DNA of 64,000 bases from the NCBI RefSeq assembly GCF_036860695.1, contig NZ_JAYKGJ010000001.1, forward strand, positions 186,001 to 250,000, read 5' to 3'. Source of the DNA: Rosettibacter firmus (GTDB taxonomy: Bacteria; Bacteroidota; Ignavibacteria; Ignavibacteriales; Melioribacteraceae). The position numbers and the translations under genes are program-made. Below the pieces are notes generated by a model. That model did no database searches. It saw only the letters and a list, made by a program, of their open reading frames with translations, and was not told the DNA's origin. Below, piece after piece: positions 55,666 through 64,000 of this stretch; position 1 is the first letter of the stretch; every line of letters begins with the position of its first letter.

Positions 55666-58600
55666 TTATTTCTTTATTATCAAAAATTTAGATTCATGTG
55701 GATTTAATTTTAGATTATAGATTCTCTTTTTTAAATGTCCTGTTACATTAGATAAATAAATTTTATAACTATCTGGAATTTTTATATTAACATTTTTGCC
55801 ATCGATCTCTCTTATCAAGATAAATAAAGCATTTTCTTCACGCAGAGGTAAAATATGTGGCACAGTTACATTTGAAATATTGCCGATAAAATCAATTTTA
55901 TTTTTACTATTAGTCTGTAGTATATCGTTAATTTTACTATCAGATTTTGAGGGAGGTATCACAAATCCTATCAAAGGTAATTGAATATTTTCACCAAATA
56001 ATTCAGCATAATTGATAGATGTATCTTTCGTAGATGTAAATGAAAATTGCCAGCTAAGTTCTCCTTCTTCCCAGGCTTTAAAATTTGTACCCCAGTAATT
56101 ATTATATGGCCATGCATAAATGTGTGTCGTTTCAGGTTTTGCTAATGGATTAAATCTACCTGTATTAATATTTCCAAATTGCATTAATGGACAGTCAGGA
56201 GAAGATAAAATTATTTGATACTGATTATTACGAACTGTAACATAATTTTGTACTGTATTCCAGTCATTCGAAGTGCCTTCTAATTGATCGGTTGATGCTT
56301 TTAAAAAATTCCCCTGTAAATTGAAATAAATATTTCCACCATCAAGTTTAAATGGAAATGCAATATATATTGATTCTGGTTTTAATATTCTGGTTTTATT
56401 AATTGTATAGACCATATCAATCTTTTTCGTGGTATTATATAATCTAATATCAATTGATACTTTTTCTGAATCAGATGTAAATCCACTCAAAGTTATGCTT
56501 TTCCAGATTGAATTATTATTAATCGATTCTATATTAATTTTCTTCAAAGTTTCTCTTTTAAATTCTCCGAGTCTATACAATTCCAGATTTTGTCTGTCAG
56601 ATAGAAATTCTTTTAAGAAAGTACCAAAACCCCATGAATTATTTTTATCAACAAGCTCGAGATTATATTCTTTATCAATTATGTGTTTAATTTCACCTGT
56701 TTTATCATCAATCTCAATATAATAGTAATCATTTTCCAGGATATTAGTTTTTGGCAATAAATTATTTTTCAATAAAGACTCTTTCAATAATAAATTAAAA
56801 GTTTTCCAGCTATAAGGTGGAATATTATCGACCCAGATTTTTACATAAGAACCTTCAGCAATTTGTTTTATTATTTCTGCATTTAATTGTTTCCCATTAT
56901 CATCTGTAAACAAAAAAGATTTTGATAATGGTAAAAATTGTTTATCAATAAAAACTTCAACTTCAGTAGATCTTGTATGATTTGAAGTATTAAAAACTAC
57001 GACTTTACAATTTTCAGATTTTTTTATTAGAGGCAAAAATAAACTCAAAGATTTTTGTTTTAATAAATAAGTTCTCCAGTTTGCCTGCCATGCAAAAGAT
57101 GATTTTGTTAACCATTGTTCTAAAGAATTTTTTGTAAATGGATCTGAAATACTTTCAGCAGCTCCAAATGTATGTTCTCCGTAAAAAAGTAATTGTTCCT
57201 GGATTTCTCGAATTTCATCAAACAAATTATCAGGTATTTTAAGATTATAAAGCTTAGCAATAGATAATAGACCCTGAGTTGCAAGTAACTGTTTTTGAGT
57301 TTTGATAGCAATTGCAGTTTCTCTTGGTGCAGAAGCAAATCCATCAGTCCACCAATCTAACCATGCTAACCTGTATACTTTCAAATGATGTGAATATTTT
57401 TTTTCAATAACATTTAGAAATTGTGAAATTGTAGATAATCTTAGTTTTGGCCATGCATATTTTTCATTCCATAATTTTACTATGTCACTTGACATCATCG
57501 AAGGAGGAGAATTATCTGTATGATAACCACTGAATTGCATTTCAATTTCATTAAATGGATAACCACTCTGTAACAATTGTTCAATATATTTAAACAATTC
57601 ATCTTCAACATATTGAATATCTCCAGCTGAATTTGAAACAAAATTTGCGGACATATAATGATCAGCTCTAAATGCTAATAATTTTTTACCTGAACGTGAT
57701 TCCCAATAAAAAGGTGTTGGATATTTGAAAGGTTTTAATGCACGAGCAGTGTTTACTCCCATCGATAAATACTTTATTCCTATATCACTTAAATAATCCA
57801 CATAAGTCCAAGAGACACCATTAACATCATCTTGCATAGCAGTGCGAATAGGAAATCCTGCAGCAACTATATTTTTCAAAGGTTCAAGAGAAGCCACCAG
57901 CATATTTTCATCTAAAATTTCACTCAAATTAAAAGGGAGAGCTGTTAATTCTATTCTCCCTTCTTTAAATCGCTTTTTTAATTTTTCAATTCGATCATTA
58001 GGGCGGCTATTTAAATATTCTTGCACAGGAAATGCTACTTCGCAAGTCCAGTGAAATTTTGCTTCTTCGGGATATGAATCTGTTAAATCACAATAATCAA
58101 GTGCTAAATCTATATATCGTAAATGTTCTGCTAAAATTTCGTGTTGAGGTCTTGTATAACCAATATCTGTATGAGAGTGTTGAACTAAAAATATTTCCAG
58201 TTTTTTTACTGGATTTCTAATAAAGGAACTTTCTAAAATTTTATTATCAAAATAAATTTTAAACTGTTCTGATCTGGTTTCCTTAATTTCTGGTAATAAA
58301 ATATCGAATTGATTAAAGCCATAAGTAGCAGATGTATCAATCTTCACTTCTGAAGAAACTATTGAGACATTTGTCTTATCTCCTAAATAAACAAATGTGA
58401 GTTTAACTGGTTGTTTTAATTCGTTATTAATTTTTACCAGAGCTGGAAAAGGTTTTACAATTAATTCATTTTTAATTTGATACTCATAAACCATTACCCA
58501 GGCTCTACTTTCTCTTTTGTGTCCTTTAATAGAAAGTTTAATCTGCTTATTATTTTTTATTACATCACTATCAACACATAACTGCATTATTCCAAATCGA

Positions 58601-58995
58601 TCATTACTTTTATCAACCATTAGTGAACGAAAACTCAATTGACTTTTATATTTTCCTGTTACCGTCCATAATTCTTTATCCCAGGAAAAAAAGGTCAAAA
58701 GAGAATCATCATTTAAGTATAGAGTAAATGGTTGTTCTCCTAAATTGCATCCCAGACCAGATAACCAGATGAATGTAATTTTATCACTCTTCGAATTTTG
58801 TATTTCATCAGTCATCCAGCTAATAATCATATTTCCATCAGTAGCTCTTGATATGAGAGCTTTTGTTGCGTATGGATGTGGTGAATGATATTCTATTTCT
58901 GGACCAGAGATTGCTTTACTAAAACCATTAATAAAATTCTGTCCGTAGCTTAAATGAATAGTTATTATAAGCAAGATTATTATTCTTATAAACAT
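55666..58995 (-). CDS. Secreted GH38-type alpha-mannosidase
   Basis: An 1109-residue exported enzyme (signal MFIRIIILLIITIHLSYGQ). The GH38 N-terminal domain begins near residue 265 with LVQHSHTDIGYTRPQ, where H275 and D277 are the zinc ligands, followed by FHWTCEVAFPVQEYL and RTAMQDDVNGVSW (nucleophile D389 or D390). A helical three-bundle domain and C-terminal beta domains follow (about 650-1109). The first 260 residues form an extra N-terminal beta region unusual for GH38. It cleaves alpha-mannosides, complementing GH92. It lies 28 bp downstream of fucI. Confidence 0.85.
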   Translation of the reverse strand: MFIRIIILLIITIHLSYGQNFINGFSKAISGPEIEYHSPHPYATKALISRATDGNMIISWMTDEIQNSKSDKITFIWLSGLGCNLGEQPFTLYLNDDSLLTFFSWDKELWTVTGKYKSQLSFRSLMVDKSNDRFGIMQLCVDSDVIKNNKQIKLSIKGHKRESRAWVMVYEYQIKNELIVKPFPALVKINNELKQPVKLTFVYLGDKTNVSIVSSEVKIDTSATYGFNQFDILLPEIKETRSEQFKIYFDNKILESSFIRNPVKKLEIFLVQHSHTDIGYTRPQHEILAEHLRYIDLALDYCDLTDSYPEEAKFHWTCEVAFPVQEYLNSRPNDRIEKLKKRFKEGRIELTALPFNLSEILDENMLVASLEPLKNIVAAGFPIRTAMQDDVNGVSWTYVDYLSDIGIKYLSMGVNTARALKPFKYPTPFYWESRSGKKLLAFRADHYMSANFVSNSAGDIQYVEDELFKYIEQLLQSGYPFNEIEMQFSGYHTDNSPPSMMSSDIVKLWNEKYAWPKLRLSTISQFLNVIEKKYSHHLKVYRLAWLDWWTDGFASAPRETAIAIKTQKQLLATQGLLSIAKLYNLKIPDNLFDEIREIQEQLLFYGEHTFGAAESISDPFTKNSLEQWLTKSSFAWQANWRTYLLKQKSLSLFLPLIKKSENCKVVVFNTSNHTRSTEVEVFIDKQFLPLSKSFLFTDDNGKQLNAEIIKQIAEGSYVKIWVDNIPPYSWKTFNLLLKESLLKNNLLPKTNILENDYYYIEIDDKTGEIKHIIDKEYNLELVDKNNSWGFGTFLKEFLSDRQNLELYRLGEFKRETLKKINIESINNNSIWKSITLSGFTSDSEKVSIDIRLYNTTKKIDMVYTINKTRILKPESIYIAFPFKLDGGNIYFNLQGNFLKASTDQLEGTSNDWNTVQNYVTVRNNQYQIILSSPDCPLMQFGNINTGRFNPLAKPETTHIYAWPYNNYWGTNFKAWEEGELSWQFSFTSTKDTSINYAELFGENIQLPLIGFVIPPSKSDSKINDILQTNSKNKIDFIGNISNVTVPHILPLREENALFILIREIDGKNVNIKIPDSYKIYLSNVTGHLKKRIYNLKLNPHESKFLIIKK

Positions 58996-59023
58996 TAAAT
59001 AATCTCCTCAAATCAAATTAAAT

Positions 59024-60814
59024 TTATGAATAAAGGGGGCCAAAATTTTTACAAGCTCTAAAATCTGCACCTTCTAAATCAGAGGTACCAAATGCATTCC
59101 AAACACTTGGTCTAAAAATTCTTTCTCTTGGAACATTATGCATATAAACTGGAATTCTTAACATAGAAGCAAGAGTAATTAATTTATCTCCTATATGACC
59201 ATAAGATACAGCAGCATGATTTGCACCCCAGTTTAACATAACAGAATAAACATCTTTAAATACACCTTCACCATTTAAATTTGGAACAAACCATGTTGTT
59301 GGCCATGTTGGATTTGTTCTTTCCTGTAAAATTTTATCTACATCTTCCGGTAATTCGACAGTATAACCTTCTGCAAGTTGTAAGACTGGTCCCAATCCTT
59401 TAATCAAATTAATTCTGCTAATAGTAACAGGCATGTTACCTTCGGTTAAGAATTGAGATGAAAATCCTCCACCTCTAAAATATTCTTTAATTGCAGCACA
59501 CCATTTAGTTGCATATAAACAATCTTCCATTTCTTTTTCGGAAATTTCCCAGAATGGTTTTATTGCTGGTTTATCATCAATTCGTTGTTTTCCAGTTCCA
59601 TCAAGAGCTGAAGAACCTGAATTTATTAAATGAATTATTCCATTACTTGCCAGACCTTCTAATTTTTTCCCTGTTACTCGTTTGATTGAATCGGGACTCC
59701 AGTACGATCTCACATCAGAAAAAATTTGTGCAGTATTGGTTAGTAAATGACCAAATAGCATTGCAACACCATTTAAGCTATCGTTTTCTGTAGCAACAAT
59801 AAAAGGTTGTCTGATTCCATTCCAATCAAAAGAAGAATTTAAAATGGCTTCTGTGAAATCACCATTTGGCATAAAATCGGTCCATTGTCTTTGTCCCTGA
59901 AACCCAGCAATTAAAGCATTATGACCATTTGATTCTTCAATAAAACCTAATTCAGCAAGTTTTTTATTCCCTATCATCAGGTCTCGTAAAATAATTGTCA
60001 TTTTAATAATTGTTTCCCATTCGTATCGTTTTCTTTCTGGTGATGATTTTTCGGAATTATAATCTTTTCCTTCGATACAATATTTTTCTACCCATTTTAA
60101 TGCAATTTGAAATTCTTCTTCATCATAAATTTTTTTATCAATTCTACGAATCAATTCACTCATATCTACAAATTCAGTTCGCATTCCCAGATAGTCATTA
60201 AAAAAGTGAGTATCTACAATTGAACCTGCAATACCCATTGAAACAGAACCAACTGACAAATATGATTTCCCTTTCATTTCTGCAACAGCAAGCGCAGCTT
60301 TAGTAAATAACAATAATTTTTGTTTAACATCTTCTGGAATTGATTCATCATCTTTATCTTGAATATCTTTTCCATAAATTCCAAATGCTGGAATTCCATA
60401 TTGATTATAACCAGCTAAAGCAGCAGCCAGATAAACTGCTCCAGGTCTTTCGGTGCCATTAAATCCCCACACTGCTTTTGGAATTAGTGGATCAGAGTCC
60501 ATAACTTCTGTACCATAACACCAGCATGGAGTAACTGTTATAGAAACACCAACATTATTTTTCTTAAATAATTCGGCACATTCTGCAGCTTCTGCAACTC
60601 CACCTATACAAAAATCGGGGATTACACATTCTACTTTTAATCCATTTGGATGCCGTAAATTTTCCTGAATTAATTTTGCTGTGTTCTTAGCCATTTGCAT
60701 AGTTTGATTTTCAAGAGATTCTCTCACTCCTTCTCGTCTTCCATCAATAACAGGTCGAATACCAACTTTTGGCATTTCACTTTTATACCTATTTACAAAA
60801 TGATAATTAATCAT
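59024..60814 (-). CDS. fucI: L-fucose isomerase
   Basis: A 596-residue protein, about the length of E. coli FucI (591). [43 protein letters not shown] and [17 protein letters not shown] with [15 protein letters not shown] are family signatures. The Mn2+-binding acids lie in the middle and C-terminal domains. It converts L-fucose to L-fuculose in the cytoplasm. I choose the ATG at 60812-60814, preceded by GAGGTG; a TTG four codons upstream is the alternative. The fuculokinase and aldolase are not in the window. Confidence 0.96.
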   Translation of the reverse strand: MINYHFVNRYKSEMPKVGIRPVIDGRREGVRESLENQTMQMAKNTAKLIQENLRHPNGLKVECVIPDFCIGGVAEAAECAELFKKNNVGVSITVTPCWCYGTEVMDSDPLIPKAVWGFNGTERPGAVYLAAALAGYNQYGIPAFGIYGKDIQDKDDESIPEDVKQKLLLFTKAALAVAEMKGKSYLSVGSVSMGIAGSIVDTHFFNDYLGMRTEFVDMSELIRRIDKKIYDEEEFQIALKWVEKYCIEGKDYNSEKSSPERKRYEWETIIKMTIILRDLMIGNKKLAELGFIEESNGHNALIAGFQGQRQWTDFMPNGDFTEAILNSSFDWNGIRQPFIVATENDSLNGVAMLFGHLLTNTAQIFSDVRSYWSPDSIKRVTGKKLEGLASNGIIHLINSGSSALDGTGKQRIDDKPAIKPFWEISEKEMEDCLYATKWCAAIKEYFRGGGFSSQFLTEGNMPVTISRINLIKGLGPVLQLAEGYTVELPEDVDKILQERTNPTWPTTWFVPNLNGEGVFKDVYSVMLNWGANHAAVSYGHIGDKLITLASMLRIPVYMHNVPRERIFRPSVWNAFGTSDLEGADFRACKNFGPLYS

Positions 60815-60931
60815 ATGGCACCTCAAGTATTTAATTTATATGAAATATTTTAATTCTCTAATTTCTTAAATAAACTTTATCCAATATCTGTTATTAAATT
60901 ATACTTTGCATTCAACAACAATTAATTTATA

Positions 60932-63283
60932 TCACATTACTTCTTTTACAAATTCAACAAGCTTCTTTAATTCAATTGAATATTTATAGAACTCATTGAC
61001 AGTCATTTCTTTTAAAAACAAAATACCGTGTGCAGCTCGAACTCTTGGTATCGGATGATTTAAGAAAAATTCTTTACCAAGATAAGTCCTAATTTTTTGA
61101 TATTGCTCAACTTGAATGTGTTGAACCAGTTTACTGAATGGTCCATCATATTCCCAGCTTGGAAAACTTGCATCTTTTTGAGAGCCGTAACAATTCATAA
61201 AAACACTTTCAAGAATAGCCATTGAGTTTAAACTCACAGGCACATAAATATTTGCCTCTGCTGGATGAAATCTATACCATACATTTCTGTATCCCCAAAT
61301 TTTCAAATTTGACACATCCTCTTCCTTTTCATACAATTTTATTGCTTCACTAATTGCCTGTAAAACTTTATAATGAGTATCTGGACCACTTCCTTCGGGA
61401 TCGAAAGCAAGTGTAATAATTGTTGGTTTAATTTTTTTCAGCAATTTATAAATTGGAATTACATCTCTTTGCAATTCGGGATTTTCTGTAAAAATGTTCC
61501 CCTGATAAAATCCCAATCTCAAATGAGAAATATCTTTAGTGCTGAAACCATAATGAGCCCAGGTTAATTCTTCTTCCCATTCTCTAACCAGACCTTTAAG
61601 TTTTTGTACATAAGAAATATCTTTTTTACCTGGATACTGTGTTTTAAAATAATTAATTAATTCATTAATTCTATCTACTAAATACTTTTCGCTATCTTCT
61701 TCATATATCTCAATTATATTTCTTAGTAATCTTCTTGATATTGCTTCTGTACATTTAGCGGGATTATTTTCTGCTATGCCATCAAGATACAAACTAACAT
61801 CATTATTTTTTGCCAGGATATTATCTGAATCAAAATAACCTTCGTTAAGTTTAGAATTAAATATACCGGAAGCTAAATGTTCTTTTAGTTGTGTTAATAA
61901 TTTCAACATATAACCATTTGTAACAGCAGTAAAACCACTTGTAAAAATTGCAAAATGATGTTTATTAAGTGGTGTTCTTACTAAATGAGTTATAAATGCA
62001 AGGTAACCAAGTATTATATCATCGTGATGAGGACCTGTATGTAATATAACCTGATTGACTGGAGTTTCCATCCCTTTGTTCAATCTATCTATAATTGTTT
62101 TATGTATTTTTTCATTAATCTCTTTTATTGATTTTCCTGATTTCTTCAATACTAACGAAGCTAACTTATCACTCTCATAATCTGTTTTATTTAAAGAAAG
62201 AATTGGTTTATTAATTTTTGTTGATAAATCGAGTACTGCTTTTTCAATTAAGAAATCAGAAATTTTATTTTCTTTTTCGATATTAAAATAAATTCGTTCA
62301 CTTAGTTTTGAAGCTGAACCATTAGTTAAATAAAAACGAGAATTTTTCAATCTTTGCAAAACTGTGGCTGGATAACGATTTGTAGGAGAATTTTCTATCG
62401 ATTCTTTTACAATATTAGCTTTTGATTCTCCAGCTGCAATAATGATAGCGGTTGCATCAGGATTATAAGTTATTGTATCCAAGCCAATTGTTATTACCAA
62501 TCTATTTGATGCAATTTCAAAACCACCTAAATCTGTTGATGCAGCTGCCTGTGTTTGATAATTGGTTGTTGTCAATCTTGTAGATGAATAATGATCACTT
62601 CCCTGAACATTAAATCCAATGTGACCATCCGGACCAATTCCACCAAGAAAAAATCCAATACCACCCATCTCTCTAATTTTCTTTTCGTATTGAGTACAAA
62701 ACTCATCGACAATTTCTATTGCTTCCTTTTGCAGTCTTTCGAGCCTATTGGCTGGTAATTTTGTTCTTAAAGAAAGATCTACTTTATTATCAGGAAAAAT
62801 GGTCGAAAGAGGTAAATTTTCTGGAGTAGGAATTTTATTAACATTTATCAATAATGCATTATTAATATCAAAGCCAAATTTTTTTATATAGAATTTTTTG
62901 ACATAATAATAAAAGCTATTGTGTTGTGATGAATCAATCGGATAAAATTCATCTATCTGAACAAATTTATATTTTTTTAAATCGGGTTTTCTTTTTGTAT
63001 CTAAATCTACTCTTTTTAATATTTCGATGACTTCGGGTTTATCCCAATTTTTCATTATGTAAGTAAACCAGTAAATAAAATATTCGGGTGTTTTTCCTGT
63101 AGGGAGAGAAACAACACCTTCTGGATTTTGCTGCAACCATTCAATAAAACGAAGTGCAGTTAATTCACCTAATTCTGGAATATTTTCAACCTGTATTACA
63201 GGTATTTTTTCTGTTGGTTTATAAATAAATTTTTTACCAGACTTTTTTAAAAAATAATATTCAACTTTCGAATTTGTTTCCAT
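60932..63283 (-). CDS. Glucosamine-6-phosphate deaminase fused to a PIG-L/LmbE-type domain
   Basis: A 783-residue two-domain protein. The N-terminal NagB/6-phosphogluconolactonase-like domain (about 25-345) has VSLPTGKTP (substrate phosphate loop), FVQIDEFYP (D111-E112) and GGIGPDGHIGFN (214-225, with D219 and H221). The C-terminal half resembles PIG-L deacetylases: HTGPHHDDIILG (HHDD 419-422) and VITLAFDPEGSGPD. NagB turns GlcN-6-P into Fru-6-P and ammonia; the PIG-L part may deacetylate an N-acetyl sugar. Long NagB proteins of this kind are common in Bacteroidota. It lies 15 bp after the ROK kinase gene. Confidence 0.85.
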   Translation of the reverse strand: METNSKVEYYFLKKSGKKFIYKPTEKIPVIQVENIPELGELTALRFIEWLQQNPEGVVSLPTGKTPEYFIYWFTYIMKNWDKPEVIEILKRVDLDTKRKPDLKKYKFVQIDEFYPIDSSQHNSFYYYVKKFYIKKFGFDINNALLINVNKIPTPENLPLSTIFPDNKVDLSLRTKLPANRLERLQKEAIEIVDEFCTQYEKKIREMGGIGFFLGGIGPDGHIGFNVQGSDHYSSTRLTTTNYQTQAAASTDLGGFEIASNRLVITIGLDTITYNPDATAIIIAAGESKANIVKESIENSPTNRYPATVLQRLKNSRFYLTNGSASKLSERIYFNIEKENKISDFLIEKAVLDLSTKINKPILSLNKTDYESDKLASLVLKKSGKSIKEINEKIHKTIIDRLNKGMETPVNQVILHTGPHHDDIILGYLAFITHLVRTPLNKHHFAIFTSGFTAVTNGYMLKLLTQLKEHLASGIFNSKLNEGYFDSDNILAKNNDVSLYLDGIAENNPAKCTEAISRRLLRNIIEIYEEDSEKYLVDRINELINYFKTQYPGKKDISYVQKLKGLVREWEEELTWAHYGFSTKDISHLRLGFYQGNIFTENPELQRDVIPIYKLLKKIKPTIITLAFDPEGSGPDTHYKVLQAISEAIKLYEKEEDVSNLKIWGYRNVWYRFHPAEANIYVPVSLNSMAILESVFMNCYGSQKDASFPSWEYDGPFSKLVQHIQVEQYQKIRTYLGKEFFLNHPIPRVRAAHGILFLKEMTVNEFYKYSIELKKLVEFVKEVM

Positions 63284-63298
63284 CTTCCTCCTTTCGTA

Positions 63299-64000
63299 TT
63301 ACTCAATTTTTTTATTTAATTCATTTAAGGCAAAAGAATATGCACCAAGTGCAATAGCTTTACTCGTTCCTATTTGAGTTATTCCTATGCCAATCTTTTT
63401 TGATGGATTATAATTAGCTATTAGATTTGTTCCATAAACAGGTATAGCTCTATACTCATTTACTAAAAATTCTTTTAAATCATTTTCATTTGTTAAATCA
63501 TAAATTTCTGCCATTAATCTTTTTACTTTTTTGCCATCCAGTGATTTAACGTAATCACTTTTCATTTCTTCAATTAAAAATGGCATAAAAAGAGGATATG
63601 CACCTGCAAGTCCTCCACCAATTACTACAAGACAATCAAGCAGTGTAATTGCATTTGCAAGAGCATCGCCAACAACCTGTGCCATAGTTTTATAAGCTTG
63701 AATTGCTGCTTCTTTATTCCCTTGTTTTATACCCATACCTATTTCAAAAATTTCTTTAGGTGTAGGAGCTTCAGAAATATTTATTCCGGTCAATTCACTA
63801 TAAACTCTTCTTACTCCACGTATACTTGCATGTTCTTCAACATATTCATTTGGTGATATTCGATTTCTCATCAACCAGATTTCACCAGCCATAGAGTTAT
63901 CACCAAGATACAATTGACCATTAACTGTTAAACCAAATCCAAAACCAGTTCCTAATGTTACACCAATTAAGTGTTTATATCGTTTTGGATTATTTGCTTC
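63299..64000 (-). CDS. ROK-family sugar kinase, partial (N-terminus outside window)
   Basis: The minus strand is open to the end of the window and enters with KHLIGVTLGTGFGFGLTVNG, the ROK sugar-binding core, then SMAGEIW, and near the C-terminus VVIGGGLAG and ITQIGTSKAIALGAYSFAL. It phosphorylates a hexose, probably GlcNAc or a related sugar given its position 15 bp upstream of the NagB/PIG-L gene. The visible part is 233 codons plus stop. An insertion after VVIGGGLAG (LIEEMKSDYVKSLDGKKVKR) is longer than in the classic ROK kinases. The catalytic Asp lies outside the window. Confidence 0.85.
   Translation of the reverse strand, partial: EANNPKRYKHLIGVTLGTGFGFGLTVNGQLYLGDNSMAGEIWLMRNRISPNEYVEEHASIRGVRRVYSELTGINISEAPTPKEIFEIGMGIKQGNKEAAIQAYKTMAQVVGDALANAITLLDCLVVIGGGLAGAYPLFMPFLIEEMKSDYVKSLDGKKVKRLMAEIYDLTNENDLKEFLVNEYRAIPVYGTNLIANYNPSKKIGIGITQIGTSKAIALGAYSFALNELNKKIE

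Overview
The window is AT-rich, densely coding DNA that looks like a chromosome segment from the Ignavibacteria/Bacteroidota-Chlorobi side of the tree. The signs are upstream elements of the Bacteroidota type (TTG near -33 with TAnnTTTG near -7) before several operons, an 11-subunit Nuo complex without NuoE/F/G, a phosphate-selective-porin-like barrel, and a large glycosidase cluster. The taxonomic call is an inference from gene content. No rRNA, tRNA, CRISPR array or transposase was seen.

Region 1 (1-5818, all minus strand): the start of a small histidine kinase, a UDP-sugar 4-epimerase-like enzyme, Hsp90 (htpG), a short tatA, and a three-gene set of outer-membrane porin, FMN-binding protein and four-helix membrane protein. 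This set looks like an envelope flavin redox module. A seven-unit palindromic tandem repeat separates tatA from htpG.

Region 2 (5819-23951): a defence island, all minus strand. In transcription order it holds a PLD-SNF2 helicase, an Eco57I-type N6-adenine methylase, a Kiwa-like pair (KwaA-like membrane protein and KwaB-like DUF4868 protein), a 754-residue membrane-anchored protein, an XRE-ImmA/IrrE plus DUF4411 PIN toxin-antitoxin pair, and a SIR2 plus 950-residue helical protein pair. A decayed copy of the methylase 3' end lies beyond the Kiwa block, so the intact and decayed methylase tails flank the cargo like a duplication scar. A second short broken reading frame precedes SIR2. REP-like palindromes, an 11-bp tandem repeat and long inverted repeats sit in the gaps. 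This island is the most unusual part of the window.

Region 3 (23952-35231): a SPOR-domain protein (minus), then nuoABCDHIJKLMN (plus), preceded by a promoter whose spacer holds a perfect 14-bp dyad. Without NuoE/F/G the complex should take electrons from something other than the usual NADH module, for example ferredoxin.

Region 4 (35366-64000): a glycan-degradation locus. A minus operon carries an SSS transporter, a carbohydrate esterase, a GH92 alpha-mannosidase, a ROK regulator and a second SSS transporter. A divergent plus operon carries GH20, a DUF4838 protein and two GH29 alpha-L-fucosidases. A converging minus group carries a ROK sugar kinase, a NagB/PIG-L fusion, L-fucose isomerase, a GH38 alpha-mannosidase and a FucP-like transporter. 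Together the genes suit the breakdown of fucosylated, mannose- and GlcNAc-containing glycans (N-glycan-like) and the catabolism of fucose and GlcNAc. Four of the secreted enzymes end in the same discoidin-like module. No SusC/SusD pair is visible.
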